Below are positions 42,056 to 51,567 of a stretch of 64,000 nucleotides of DNA, piece after piece. Source of the DNA: Paenibacillus paeoniae (lineage in GTDB: Bacteria; Bacillota; Bacilli; Paenibacillales; Paenibacillaceae). Below the pieces are notes generated by a model, which searched no databases, had not been told where the DNA came from, and worked only from the letters and a program-made list of their open reading frames with translations. Each line of letters starts with the position of its first letter. Positions within the stretch are counted from its first letter, which is position 1. Made by a program: the position numbers and the translations under genes. The stretch lies in contig NZ_QUBQ01000001.1 in assembly GCF_003388735.1 (NCBI RefSeq), forward strand, positions 1 through 64,000, read 5' to 3'.

Positions 42056-43078
42056 GTGGCTAAGACGAACAAGGAAATCACAATTAAGGACGTAGCCAAG
42101 CAAGCGGGTGTATCTGTAGCTACGGTGTCGCGAGTAATGAATGGCCGGGACCGCGTAAGCGAAGCCACTCGCAAGAAAATACTCAAAATAATCGAAGAGA
42201 TGAACTTTGTGCCGAATACGATGGCTGCATCGATGGTGAACAAAAAAACCAACATGCTGTCCGTCGTGGTGCCGGAGATTCAGAATCCCTTCTACACGGC
42301 AGTCATCGGTGGCATGGTCGAGGTAGCCAAGAAGGAGGGCTTTACCACTCTAGTCGTCGCTACGAATAGCGATGAGGCGGAGGAGGAAGAATTTTTCGAA
42401 AGCTTCCTAGGGAAAAATGTGGATGGAATCATCTTAATCGGTACGCATAAGGATGCAGAGTTTTACCGGAATATACGCAAGCCTACCATCCTTGTCGACC
42501 GTTATATTAATGATTGCGGCCACGATGGTGTCTTGATCGACAACTTCCGCGGCGCTTACGAAGCGACTAAGCATTTTGTGGACTATGGTCATGAACGTAT
42601 TGCCATTATAGATGGGGCGCATGATTTTAACGACGGCAAGGACCGGTATTGGGGATATCGTCAAGCGATGCATGAGAGCGGCCTGACACCTGATCCTGCT
42701 TATCACAAGCAGGGAAATTGGTTGGAGGAGGACGGCTACCGATTTACAAAGGAGCTTATGCAATCCGGGCAGCCGCCGACAGCTATATTTGCAGCCAACA
42801 ACGTCATCTGTACAGGCGCGATTAAAGCGATTCGAGATTTGAATCTCCGGATCGGCGAGGATATTTCTTTAATTGGCTTTGACGATAATGAGCTTGCCCA
42901 GTTCGTGCAGCCAAGAGTGACCGTGGTCAGCAGACCGACAAGAGATATGGGCATTCAAGCGGCGGAGATGCTCATTCAGAAGATCAAGGGCGAGCCTAAA
43001 GAACGGACGAAGCTGAAGAAAATGATATTGGATGTGGAATTGAAGAAATTCGGCTCAGTCAAAAGATTGAAGAAGTAA
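42056..43078 (+). CDS. LacI-family transcriptional regulator (RbsR-like)
   Basis: 340 residues: N-terminal LacI HTH (TIKDVAKQAGVSVATVSRVM) and hinge, then a periplasmic-binding-protein-like sensor domain (MLSVVVPEIQNPFYTAVIGG, AIFAANNVICTGAIKAI, LIGFDDNELAQFVQPRVT). It probably represses this operon in the absence of the transported sugar, acting at the GTAAACGTTTAC sites upstream. Start GTG 42056 behind a GAGAGGG tract. It is the first gene; rbsK follows after 16 nt. Confidence 0.92.
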   Translation: MAKTNKEITIKDVAKQAGVSVATVSRVMNGRDRVSEATRKKILKIIEEMNFVPNTMAASMVNKKTNMLSVVVPEIQNPFYTAVIGGMVEVAKKEGFTTLVVATNSDEAEEEEFFESFLGKNVDGIILIGTHKDAEFYRNIRKPTILVDRYINDCGHDGVLIDNFRGAYEATKHFVDYGHERIAIIDGAHDFNDGKDRYWGYRQAMHESGLTPDPAYHKQGNWLEEDGYRFTKELMQSGQPPTAIFAANNVICTGAIKAIRDLNLRIGEDISLIGFDDNELAQFVQPRVTVVSRPTRDMGIQAAEMLIQKIKGEPKERTKLKKMILDVELKKFGSVKRLKK

Positions 43079-43094
43079 CACTGGGGGGAGAGCC

Positions 43095-44003
43095 ATGACG
43101 AGAATCTTGGTAGTGGGCAGCATGAACATGGACATTGTCACAGGGGTTGAGCGTCATCCGATTCCCGGCGAAACGATACAGGGCAACGAGACCCGGTTCT
43201 TTATTGGAGGCAAGGGGGCCAACCAGGCGGTTGCCGCCTCTCGCTCCGGAGCTTCGGTCGCTATGGCCGGAGGGCTGGGCTCGGATTCCTTCGGTGTCGA
43301 CATACGGGAGCGATTGGCGGAGGACAGGATTGATCTTGATTATGTTGTAGAGAAGCCGTGTACGACTGGGATTGCCTTGATCACAATTGATGGGACTGGC
43401 GAGAACAACATTATTTTGTCCTCAGGCGCTAATGGAAGGTATGGCGCGGGGGAGGCCGATCAATTAGACCTTTCTGATTTCGATGTCATTTTGCTGCAAA
43501 ATGAAATATCACCGGAAGCCAATGAAAGGGTGCTGGATAAAGCGGCAGAGAAGCGTATTCCGGTATTTATGAATCCTGCTCCAATTGACGGGTTTGACCA
43601 GAGCCAACTGAGCAAGGTCACGTTCCTCATTCTGAATGAGGTTGAGGCGGAAGCGCTTAGCGGCATCCGTATTGAAGGAAGCAGCCAGGCGCTGGAGGCC
43701 GGAAAGATAATGCTTGATGAAGGCATTCCTCAACTCATTATTACTCTGGGAAGCAAAGGCTCAATCTATATGGATCAAACCGGCAATCAAATCATATTGC
43801 CCGCATTTTCGGTTAATGCAGTCGATACGACAGCGGCCGGAGATACCTTCATCGGAGCGTTCGCAGCCAAATATGTAACGGGAGCAGAGCTGCAGTATTG
43901 TCTGCGCTACGCGACAGCGGCATCGGCGCTGGCTGTATCTGAACCCGGTGCCCAAAGCTCGATTCCGAGGGAAGAACAAGTACAGTCGTTTCTTGCAAAG
44001 TAG
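43095..44003 (+). CDS. rbsK: Ribokinase
   Basis: A 302-residue PfkB-family kinase that phosphorylates D-ribose to ribose-5-phosphate. N-terminal motif GGKGANQAVAASRSGA and C-terminal active-site motif DTTAAGDTFIGAFAA (catalytic Asp in the GD pair) are intact. GGGGGAG precedes ATG 43095. Its place between regulator and ribose-type ABC genes supports a ribosyl substrate. Confidence 0.92.
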   Translation: MTRILVVGSMNMDIVTGVERHPIPGETIQGNETRFFIGGKGANQAVAASRSGASVAMAGGLGSDSFGVDIRERLAEDRIDLDYVVEKPCTTGIALITIDGTGENNIILSSGANGRYGAGEADQLDLSDFDVILLQNEISPEANERVLDKAAEKRIPVFMNPAPIDGFDQSQLSKVTFLILNEVEAEALSGIRIEGSSQALEAGKIMLDEGIPQLIITLGSKGSIYMDQTGNQIILPAFSVNAVDTTAAGDTFIGAFAAKYVTGAELQYCLRYATAASALAVSEPGAQSSIPREEQVQSFLAK

Positions 44004-44157
44004 AAAAACCGATCAATAAGGGCATGATAAAAAGGTAATATACGGGGTTTCTTTCCTGGAAAGGGACACCTGTATACAGGGACTTTGACGATTTAACGCT
44101 TAGTCTTGTTAAAGTTATCCAAAAAGCGGCTAAGTTAGGTGAATAGGAGGTCGAACG

Positions 44158-45669
44158 ATGAGGCATCCGGTTTTGAAAATGGAGGGCATCAGCAAGGAGT
44201 TTCCAGGGGTCAAAGCGTTATCCAATGTTAGCTTTGAGCTGTATCCGGGCGAGGTTCATGCGCTTATGGGGGAGAACGGAGCAGGGAAATCCACGCTGAT
44301 GAAAATTTTGTCCGGCGTATATTCACCGACGCAAGGAACGATCAGGCTGAAGGGCAAGGAAGTGACATTCGGCAACCCGCTTGACGCCCAGCGGCAAGGA
44401 GTGTCCATTATCCATCAGGAATTCAATTTGTTTTCTAACTTGACAGCGGCGGAAAATATATTTATCGACCGGCCGGAAATGGTAGGCCGTTTCGGACGGA
44501 TACAATGGTCCAAAATGTATGACGAGGCGCAGCGTTTGGTTGATTCCATAGGGGGAGGTGAGATTGATGTCCGCAAGGAGGTCAGGCATCTAGGAGTCCA
44601 CAGCCAGCAAGTAATCGAGATTGCGAAAGCGCTGTCTTTTCAGGCGGATGTGCTCATTATGGATGAACCGTCGGCGGCGCTCCCGGAGAACGAAGTGAAA
44701 AAAATGTTTGATGTGGTCAATCGGCTCAGGGCGCAAGGTGTAGCTATCGTGTATGTTTCCCACCGCATGAAGGAAATATTTGAAATTGCGGATAAAGTAA
44801 CGGTGCTGCGGGATGGAGCCAAGATTGATACCCGGGGGATCGAAGAGGTGACCGAACAGAGTTTGATTCAGATGATGGTGGGCAAGGAAGTTGGCCAGCT
44901 CTATCCCGTAAGGGAGCAGAAACAGGGTCAAGAGGCGGTGCTGCAGGTGAAGCAGCTGTCGCTCGATTCCGTGCATCATGTATCTTTTGAGCTGCGAAGG
45001 GGAGAGATATTAGGGTTGTTCGGTGTTCCGGGTTCGGGTACGCATACGATTGCCGAGCGTTTATTCGGACTAAAGCGGGGAACGGGTGAAATTACTATTC
45101 GTGGCGCAGCGGTGAAAATCAATAGCCCGAGCCAAGCGAAAGCGAAAAAGATTGCCTATGTTCCGCCGGATCGTCACCGTCAAGGCATCATTAAACCGAT
45201 GTCCATCCGGCAAAATCTGTCGATCCCGATGCTGCCCCAGCTTTCCAAGTATACGGTTCTGGACGAGGCGCGAATTACAGAGATGAGCAGGGAGTATATG
45301 GAGAAGCTTCGGATTAAAGCGCCCAACGACGGACAAAGCGTAGACTTTCTAAGCGGGGGCAATCAGCAAAAGGTCGTGATTGGCAAATGGCTTGCAGCGA
45401 ACCCGGATATTCTCATTCTGGAGGAGCCGACTCGGGGAGTTGATGTCGGAGCGAAGGCGGAGATCTACCATATTATTCATCAACTTGCCCAGGAAGGCTT
45501 GAGCATCTTACTGATTTCGTCCGAAATGCCGGAGGTAATTGGACTTAGTGATCGGATCCTGGTGCTGTACAAAGGCACGATTGTGCATGAATTTGCACAT
45601 GGTGAGGCTGATCAGGAACAATTGCTGCAGCGTGCTTCACATCCCCTCTCAGAAGGAGGCCACTTATGA
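44158..45669 (+). CDS. Ribose-type sugar ABC transporter ATPase (RbsA-like)
   Basis: 503 residues with two ABC domains: domain 1 Walker A GENGAGKST and Walker B VLIMDEPSAA; domain 2 has the divergent GVPGSGTHT at the Walker A site, as usual for RbsA/XylG/MglA, and the signature LSGGNQQKV. AGGAGG precedes ATG 44158. It overlaps the next permease gene by 4 nt. A ~150-nt gap to rbsK shows no feature. Confidence 0.93.
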   Translation: MRHPVLKMEGISKEFPGVKALSNVSFELYPGEVHALMGENGAGKSTLMKILSGVYSPTQGTIRLKGKEVTFGNPLDAQRQGVSIIHQEFNLFSNLTAAENIFIDRPEMVGRFGRIQWSKMYDEAQRLVDSIGGGEIDVRKEVRHLGVHSQQVIEIAKALSFQADVLIMDEPSAALPENEVKKMFDVVNRLRAQGVAIVYVSHRMKEIFEIADKVTVLRDGAKIDTRGIEEVTEQSLIQMMVGKEVGQLYPVREQKQGQEAVLQVKQLSLDSVHHVSFELRRGEILGLFGVPGSGTHTIAERLFGLKRGTGEITIRGAAVKINSPSQAKAKKIAYVPPDRHRQGIIKPMSIRQNLSIPMLPQLSKYTVLDEARITEMSREYMEKLRIKAPNDGQSVDFLSGGNQQKVVIGKWLAANPDILILEEPTRGVDVGAKAEIYHIIHQLAQEGLSILLISSEMPEVIGLSDRILVLYKGTIVHEFAHGEADQEQLLQRASHPLSEGGHL

Positions 45670-46628
45670 AACGCCTGCTCAATGTGCATGAAGCGCCTAT
45701 TATCTTATTCACTATTCTTGTTACGCTATTGTTCTCCATCCTTTCACCCGACTTCATGCAAGTCGAAAATATAAGGCTGATTCTGGATCAGAATATCACC
45801 ATGTTTATCGTGGCGATCGGGATGACGATGGTCATTCTGCTGGGGGGGATGGATTTATCAGTCGGATCTGTGTTGGCTGTGACAGCGACTTCTGTCGGAT
45901 TGTTTCTCAGCCATGGCATTCATCCGTGGATTGCAGCCGCTATGGGGATATGCATCGGGGTTCTATGCGGCATGGTTAATGGCTATTTCATCGCTGTGAG
46001 GAAAATACCTGATATCATCGTTACCTTGGCCACCATGTATATCTTTAGAGGTATTGCGGTAGGGATCAGCGGAGGCACTTGGATGACGAACTTTCCAGAA
46101 GGATTTCGATTCTTCGGACAAGGAAATTTGCTCGGCATCTCCTTTCCGCTGTTCATAGCCGTCATTCTCATAGCGATCTTCATCTATGTTATGAAATTCA
46201 CCCGCGTGGGCCGAAGAGTCTACTCCATTGGAGGGAACGGTCCGGCAGCCAAGCTTGCGGGAATCAGTGTAGTTCGAACCAAGTTTAAGGTTTATGTATT
46301 AACCGGCTTGCTGGTCGGAATCGCCTCGGTTATTTTCGCAGCCAAGGTAGGCAGTGTGCAAGCCTCGACAGCAGGCAGCGGGTTAGCGTTTGAAGTCATG
46401 GCAGCCGTTCTTATCGGCGGAGGAAGCATATTTGGAGGCGTCGGTACGATAGCTGGTACGATGCTGGGCGTGCTCTTTATGGGCATAGTTAAAAACGGGC
46501 TCATTATATCCAAGGTTTCTCCGTTCTGGGTGGATGCCGCGACTGGTTTTCTGATTATTCTGGCAATTGTCATTAATACGCTGCAGCGCATACGTCAAAA
46601 CAAAGGGAAAGAGGGGGATTTGGTATGA
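45666..46628 (+). CDS. Ribose-type sugar ABC permease 1 (RbsC-like)
   Basis: 320 residues, 8-10 membrane helices, with the family motifs GMTMVILLGGMDLSVGSVLA and AAVLIGGGSIFGGVGTIAGT. It overlaps the upstream ATPase gene and the downstream permease gene by 4 nt each (ATGA), indicating translational coupling. Confidence 0.92.
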   Translation: MKRLLNVHEAPIILFTILVTLLFSILSPDFMQVENIRLILDQNITMFIVAIGMTMVILLGGMDLSVGSVLAVTATSVGLFLSHGIHPWIAAAMGICIGVLCGMVNGYFIAVRKIPDIIVTLATMYIFRGIAVGISGGTWMTNFPEGFRFFGQGNLLGISFPLFIAVILIAIFIYVMKFTRVGRRVYSIGGNGPAAKLAGISVVRTKFKVYVLTGLLVGIASVIFAAKVGSVQASTAGSGLAFEVMAAVLIGGGSIFGGVGTIAGTMLGVLFMGIVKNGLIISKVSPFWVDAATGFLIILAIVINTLQRIRQNKGKEGDLV

Positions 46629-47569
46629 GTGCATGGACAAGCCGACTCCCGCTTAAGGGAAATAAGCTGATCGTTCAAATGCTGCTGCTGTTCGTCATCA
46701 TTGTGCTGTTCAGCTTCTTGTCTCCCTATTTCCTGACCGTCACCAATATTATGAATGTGCTGAACCAGATGGTTGAAGTAGGACTGATCGCCATTCCGAT
46801 GACCATGATTATCATATCCGGTGCGATGGATCTTTCGGTGGGCTCCATTCTCGCTTTCTCCGCTGTATGTATGGGAGTTGCGTATGAGCGAGGTCTCGAT
46901 ATATGGATCAGCGTGATCATTGGACTGCTGGCTGGCTTGCTGTGCGGGGCCGTTAATGGCTATCTGATCGCAAGGCACCGCATGCAAGCTATTGTCGTCA
47001 CCATTGGCATGCTCGTGATGCTGCGGGGTCTGGTCTACGTGATCAATCAGGGCAGACCCATAAGCGGCTTTCCGGATGCATTCTACTTTATGGGCCAGCA
47101 ATATGTCGGCGGCATTCCAGTTAATGCGATTTTCCTTGTGGTGATGTTCCTTCTGGCCAGCTTTGTCATGAAGAAAACCAGATTCAGCACCTATGTGTAC
47201 GGGATTGGCAACAATGAGGAGGTTGTCCGCTACTCAGGCATCTCGGTCGTACGCATCCGGTTTATCCTCTTTATGCTTAGCGGATTGTTTTCGGCCTTGG
47301 CGGGTATATTTCTGGTGTCGCGTCTGGCAAGCGCAGAGGCAACATCGGGTACCAATATAGAGTTGGATGTTATTACAGCCACTCTGATAGGAGGCACACA
47401 TATTTTTGGAGGGAGGGGGAGTCTTTCAGGCACATTTGTGGGGCTGCTGATCATCGTGTTTTTGCGTAATGGATTGAATTTGTTAGGTGTATCCGTGCTT
47501 TACCAGGCCGTTATTTTAGGGGCGTTGCTTCTGCTTGCTGTAGGAAACAAAAAATTCAATGGAGAGTGA
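46625..47569 (+). CDS. Ribose-type sugar ABC permease 2 (RbsC-like)
   Basis: 314 residues and a paralogue of permease 1 (PMTMIIISGAMDLSVGSILA, ATLIGGTHIFGGRGSLSGT). Two permease genes instead of one resemble LsrC/LsrD (AI-2) or rhamnose systems, which use heterodimers, rather than the homodimeric ribose transporter. Confidence 0.92.
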   Translation: MSAWTSRLPLKGNKLIVQMLLLFVIIVLFSFLSPYFLTVTNIMNVLNQMVEVGLIAIPMTMIIISGAMDLSVGSILAFSAVCMGVAYERGLDIWISVIIGLLAGLLCGAVNGYLIARHRMQAIVVTIGMLVMLRGLVYVINQGRPISGFPDAFYFMGQQYVGGIPVNAIFLVVMFLLASFVMKKTRFSTYVYGIGNNEEVVRYSGISVVRIRFILFMLSGLFSALAGIFLVSRLASAEATSGTNIELDVITATLIGGTHIFGGRGSLSGTFVGLLIIVFLRNGLNLLGVSVLYQAVILGALLLLAVGNKKFNGE

Positions 47570-47574
47570 TACCT

Positions 47575-48612
47575 ATGAAAAAGCTAACATTGACGTTACT
47601 GACGGGTGTATTGGCTTTGAATTTGGCAGCATGCGGAAGTACAAGCGGGAACCAGCCGGGGAACGGCGGCAAGCCGAGTCAGGGTGCTTCGGGATCGGAT
47701 ACTAGAACGTACTTTATAAATCCAAAGTCCATTGGCCCCGCTTACTGGGCAGCGGCTGAGAAGGGCGCGAAGAAGGCGGCAGCCGATTTGAAGGTAGAAG
47801 TTCTGTTCAATGCGCCGACCGAGGCAGATTCCTCCAAGCAAATTAATATGATTCAAGATATGCTGACCCGCAAAGTAAGCGGTATCGGTGTATCGCCGAA
47901 CGATGCGAAAGCGGTAGGCCCAGTGTTCAAGAAGGCGAAAGGTCAAGGCGTCAACATTGTAACTTGGGACAGTGACGCGCCGGATACTGATCGCCAATAT
48001 TATGTAGCTCCGGCTACAGATCAAGAAGTGGGGGAGCTTCTGGCCAAAACGATCGGGGAGGAAATCGGCGGCAAAGGACAGGTAGCATTCATGGTTGCAG
48101 GTCTTGGCTCGCAAAACCAGATTGCCAAATCCAATGCGGCTAAAGCTTATTTTGCAGCCAACTATCCCGATATTGAGGTCGTAACCACTGTTGCAAGCGA
48201 TGACGATCAACAGAAGGCGTATGCCAATGCGCAAAATTTGCTTCAAACGTACCCGGATCTGCGGGGCATTATCGGATTTGCTGGCGGCGAGCCTCCTGCA
48301 GCCGCGGAGGTAGTAGAGCAAGCTGTAAAAGCAGGCACGTTGGAGAAAAACCAAGTAGCCATTACAGGCATCGCTGTGCCGAGCGTCGTGAAAAATTATA
48401 TTAAAAATGGCACCATCAAAACAGATATTATTTGGGATCCGGGCAAGCTGGCTTACGTAACGGTCTATATTCTGGATCAACTGGCTCAAGGCAAGGAAAT
48501 CAAGGATGGCATGGAAATTCCGACAGTAGGGACTGTGAAGGTAGACGGGCAAAATGTGTTTATTGGCACGCTTCAAGTAACGAACGAGAATGTGGACAGC
48601 TTTGATTTCTAA
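47575..48612 (+). CDS. Sugar ABC substrate-binding lipoprotein (RbsB/LsrB-type)
   Basis: 345 residues with a lipoprotein signal (NLAACG) and a peripla_BP_4 fold. The sequence (TYFINPKSIGPAYWAAAEKG, VSPNDAKAVGPVFKKAKGQG, TWDSDAPDTDRQYYV) is closer to the LsrB/RhaS group than to ribose-binding proteins. ATG 47575 has GGAGAG 8 nt upstream; a GTG at 47566 overlaps the permease stop but lies too close to it. Confidence 0.9.
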   Translation: MKKLTLTLLTGVLALNLAACGSTSGNQPGNGGKPSQGASGSDTRTYFINPKSIGPAYWAAAEKGAKKAAADLKVEVLFNAPTEADSSKQINMIQDMLTRKVSGIGVSPNDAKAVGPVFKKAKGQGVNIVTWDSDAPDTDRQYYVAPATDQEVGELLAKTIGEEIGGKGQVAFMVAGLGSQNQIAKSNAAKAYFAANYPDIEVVTTVASDDDQQKAYANAQNLLQTYPDLRGIIGFAGGEPPAAAEVVEQAVKAGTLEKNQVAITGIAVPSVVKNYIKNGTIKTDIIWDPGKLAYVTVYILDQLAQGKEIKDGMEIPTVGTVKVDGQNVFIGTLQVTNENVDSFDF

Positions 48613-48635
48613 TCACCCTGCTAGGAGGCGGCTTC

Positions 48636-49145
48636 ATGGAGTATAAGGTGCAAATAGAAGATTTGACGGAGGAGACCTTTGCGCCTTATGGCAAAGTAGT
48701 AGATTTTCCTGCGATTGATCCATCTAAATCTGGTGACGGGTGGGACTGCTGGAGCTATGTGCAAATGCTTGACGTATGGGAGCCCATCGGATTTGGTCTT
48801 GTAATCACCAAGCGACGCGAATGGGTTGTAACGGCAATGGAGAGGCATGTCAGTCGTGAAGAGCTGCTGCTCACCTTTGATCGTGAGATTGTACAGCCTG
48901 TAGCCAGATGCATCGACATCGACGATCCGGATGAAAGCCCTGACCCATCCACCGTCAAGTGCTTCAGAATCAAACCCGGACAAGCGATCGTCATCAACCG
49001 GGGAGTCTGGCATAGCCCGGCCTACCCGGCTTCGGACGACGCCCGTTATTTGTTCGGCATTGAGAAGAAGAAGGATAAATTCGGCGATGAAATGATCAAT
49101 CCGTGGGTTGATTTTGTTAACGGGAGTATCGTTCGATTTGAATAA
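48636..49145 (+). CDS. Ureidoglycolate-lyase-like (AllA superfamily) protein
   Basis: 169 residues of the ureidoglycolate hydrolase/lyase superfamily, a cupin-like fold. Characteristic stretches: EETFAPYGKVVDFP near the N-terminus and the pair RIKPGQAIVINRGVWHSPAY that carries the active-site His. AllA releases urea from ureidoglycolate in purine breakdown. Here it lies in a sugar-import operon, 23 nt after the binding protein, so the actual substrate may be a different imino or ureido compound. GGAGG precedes ATG. Confidence 0.78.
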   Translation: MEYKVQIEDLTEETFAPYGKVVDFPAIDPSKSGDGWDCWSYVQMLDVWEPIGFGLVITKRREWVVTAMERHVSREELLLTFDREIVQPVARCIDIDDPDESPDPSTVKCFRIKPGQAIVINRGVWHSPAYPASDDARYLFGIEKKKDKFGDEMINPWVDFVNGSIVRFE

Positions 49146-49234
49146 GAGAACAGGCACTCTCCTGATATTCTTGCTTACGCTAGCAGCAGATTCATACGGT
49201 ATCGGGAGAGTGCTGCCCAAAAGGAGAGAGAGAG

Positions 49235-50545
49235 ATGAACCAAGAACAGAGAGTGATGGAATGGATCGAGAATCATCAAGATGAAATTATTCATTTTTTA
49301 CAGCAGCTCATTCAAATTCCGAGCGTCAACCCTTGGTTCTTTGAGGAACCGGCCCCATCCAAAGAGAAGGACCTTCAACACTTTCTTGCCGGTAAGCTAG
49401 AGGGATTGGGCGCGAACATCGAGATGTGGGAGCCCGTCGCTGATGAACTGAAGCAATATGAGGGCATGGCGGGCTATTATCCGGGAAGAGATTTTACGGG
49501 CAGACCCAATCTGGCGGCTACGTTCGGCAAAGGAACGGAAGGCAAGTCCCTGCTCTTGTTCGGTCATATTGACGTCGTCATGGCAGGCTCGAAGTGGACG
49601 GTCGATCCGTTCGAGGGCAAAGTGATCGACGGGAAGATGTACGGCCGCGGCACCGTGGATATGAAGGGCGGAGTCGCAGCCATGATTATGGCGGTTGAAG
49701 CGATTCTGCGCAGCGGGTTTAAGCTCAAAGGGCCGGTTGTTGTCGGCACGGTTGTCGATGAAGAAGCGGGAGGCATGGGGGCGCTTGATTTCATCCACCA
49801 TGGCTATCGAGCGGATGCTTGTATTCTAACAGAACCGACCTCGCTAACGATCGCCCCGCTTTGCCGGGGAATTCTATGGGGCAAAATCAAGATTCAAGGC
49901 CGCAGCGGTCATATTGAGATGCCACAGGCGGATTGGCAGGACGGTGGCGCGGTTGATGCGATTAAGAAAGCAAGATATATTCTGGAGCATCTGGACCGCT
50001 TGAATGAGCAATGGGCTGTGAACAAGACTCATCCCTACTTGGCGATCCCTTGCCAGGTGCATGTCGCGCAATTAAATGCGGGGGAATACCCGACCTCCTT
50101 CGCGAATGAGGCGGAAATCGTGTTTAACGCGCAATACTTGCCTTCGGAGCGGGACGAGAAGCTTGTCGGCGGCAACGTAAAGAAGGAATTGACGGATTTC
50201 TTGCGTGAAGTAGCGGAATCGGACCCTTGGCTGCGCGAGCATATGCCGGAGATCGAATGGCTGGTGGATGCCGATTGTGCGGAGACGGATGTATCGCATC
50301 CCTTTGTTCAGACTTGTGTACAATCCTTGAAAGCGATTGGAGAGGAAGGGAAGATCGAAGGACTGGGCTTCCATACCGATATGGGCTGGCCGGTGAATGT
50401 CGGCATTCCGACCGTTAACTTTGGACCTGGCGACCCAAGCCTTGCCCATCACAGCGATGAATTTACACCCCTCGATGAAGTCATTCAAGCGGTCAAGATG
50501 ATTGCCAAAATGATTGTAGACTGGTGTGAAATCGAAGAAGCGTAA
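49235..50545 (+). CDS. M20-family metallohydrolase (ArgE/DapE-type deacylase)
   Basis: 436 residues, two-metal amidohydrolase family. Metal motifs are visible: LLFGHIDVV (His), RGTVDMKGGVAAMI (bridging Asp), VVDEEAGGMGAL (catalytic Glu pair) and a C-terminal HHSDEFTP (His). Members deacylate N-acyl amino acids or cleave ureido compounds. It follows the AllA-like gene after ~90 nt and has GGAGAGAGAG before ATG 49235. It probably hydrolyses an amide bond in the imported compound. Confidence 0.88.
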   Translation: MNQEQRVMEWIENHQDEIIHFLQQLIQIPSVNPWFFEEPAPSKEKDLQHFLAGKLEGLGANIEMWEPVADELKQYEGMAGYYPGRDFTGRPNLAATFGKGTEGKSLLLFGHIDVVMAGSKWTVDPFEGKVIDGKMYGRGTVDMKGGVAAMIMAVEAILRSGFKLKGPVVVGTVVDEEAGGMGALDFIHHGYRADACILTEPTSLTIAPLCRGILWGKIKIQGRSGHIEMPQADWQDGGAVDAIKKARYILEHLDRLNEQWAVNKTHPYLAIPCQVHVAQLNAGEYPTSFANEAEIVFNAQYLPSERDEKLVGGNVKKELTDFLREVAESDPWLREHMPEIEWLVDADCAETDVSHPFVQTCVQSLKAIGEEGKIEGLGFHTDMGWPVNVGIPTVNFGPGDPSLAHHSDEFTPLDEVIQAVKMIAKMIVDWCEIEEA

Positions 50546-50619
50546 AAGTGAGGAAGCGTAAAGCAGGATCAAGACGGCCTGTACGGCCTTGCATATATAA
50601 AACGGAGGTGCTTGAACTT

Positions 50620-51351
50620 ATGAAAATTTTATTTATTGGCGAATCCTGGGTTGTGCATATGATTCATACGAAAGGTTATGACAGCTTCACCTCGACCAAG
50701 TACGAGGAGGGGGCAACCTACTTGCTGTCCTGTTTGCGTCAGGAGGGAGTTGACGTCACTTATATGCCTGCGCATGAAGTACAGGTGCGCTTTCCTCAAT
50801 CGCTGGAAGAGCTCAAAGTCTATGATGCGATTGTGATTAGCGACGTAGGGGCCAACACATTCCTGCTCCAAAATCCAACCTTCTATCACATGCAAATCAT
50901 CCCGAACGCCCTTGAGCTTGTGAAGCAATATGTCGCTGAAGGAGGAGGGCTGCTGATGGTTGGCGGTTACCTGACCTTCATGGGGATTGAAGGAAAAGCC
51001 AATTACCGAAATACGATATTGGCCGATGTGCTGCCGGTTGTCATGATGGATAAGGATGACCGGGTAGAAATGCCAAGCGGCTTCTCGCCACTCGTATCGC
51101 AGCCGCATCCCTTGGTGAACGATCTGGGAGAATGGCCTAGGCTGCTAGGTTATAATAAGCTATCGGCCAAGCCGGGGGCAGAGGAGCTGCTAAGCCATGA
51201 TGGCGATGCTATTCTGACGGTTGGAACCTACGGAGCGGGCAAGACGGCGGCCTTTGCAAGCGATTGTTCGCCGCACTGGGGATCGTTGGAGTTTATGAAC
51301 TGGGAGCACTATTCGGCCTTCTGGTCCAAGCTTATCAAGCATCTGAACTAA
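50620..51351 (+). CDS. GATase-like protein (PF07090-type)
   Basis: 243 residues with a class I glutamine-amidotransferase-like fold: ILFIGESWVVH, YDAIVISDVGANTFLL, EGGGLLMVGGYLTFMGIEGK and ASDCSPHWGSLEFMNW. The usual nucleophile elbow lacks a clear catalytic Cys (GGYLTF), so it may act as a binding or sugar-modifying protein. GGAGGTG precedes ATG 50620; earlier in-frame starts overlap unrelated sequence. Last gene of the lacI-rbs operon, followed by a terminator. Confidence 0.8.
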   Translation: MKILFIGESWVVHMIHTKGYDSFTSTKYEEGATYLLSCLRQEGVDVTYMPAHEVQVRFPQSLEELKVYDAIVISDVGANTFLLQNPTFYHMQIIPNALELVKQYVAEGGGLLMVGGYLTFMGIEGKANYRNTILADVLPVVMMDKDDRVEMPSGFSPLVSQPHPLVNDLGEWPRLLGYNKLSAKPGAEELLSHDGDAILTVGTYGAGKTAAFASDCSPHWGSLEFMNWEHYSAFWSKLIKHLN

Positions 51352-51383
51352 TGGAGCTTTAACTGTTGTTATTCGCGAACACA

Positions 51384-51420
51384 GGCGCCTGCTGGCTCAA
51401 AGCTAGCAGGCGCTATTTAC
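51384..51420 (+). terminator. Rho-independent terminator of the lacI-rbs operon
   Basis: A 13-bp perfect stem GCGCCTGCTGGCT... pairing with AGCTAGCAGGCGC around CAA (one G-T pair), followed by TATTTA. Confidence 0.85.
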
Positions 51421-51462
51421 ATGCATACCGTTTTGATCAAGTACGGTGGCACTAAAAATAAG

Positions 51463-51492
51463 TTGACAATATACTATAGGGGGCTATATTAT
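51463..51492 (+). promoter_or_regulatory. csoR-1 promoter with CsoR-type operator
   Basis: -35 TTGACA (51463-51468) and -10 TATTAT (51487-51492) flank ATACTATAGGGGGCTATAT, a G-tract dyad of the kind bound by apo-CsoR. Copper would release the repressor. Related sites occur at 51957, 53517 and 56595. Confidence 0.75.
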
Positions 51493-51567
51493 ACAAATGT
51501 TCACAAGTGAAATTTCTGGACTATACTGAGCGATTATCGATTCTATTTTGTGAGGGAGGCGAATGAT

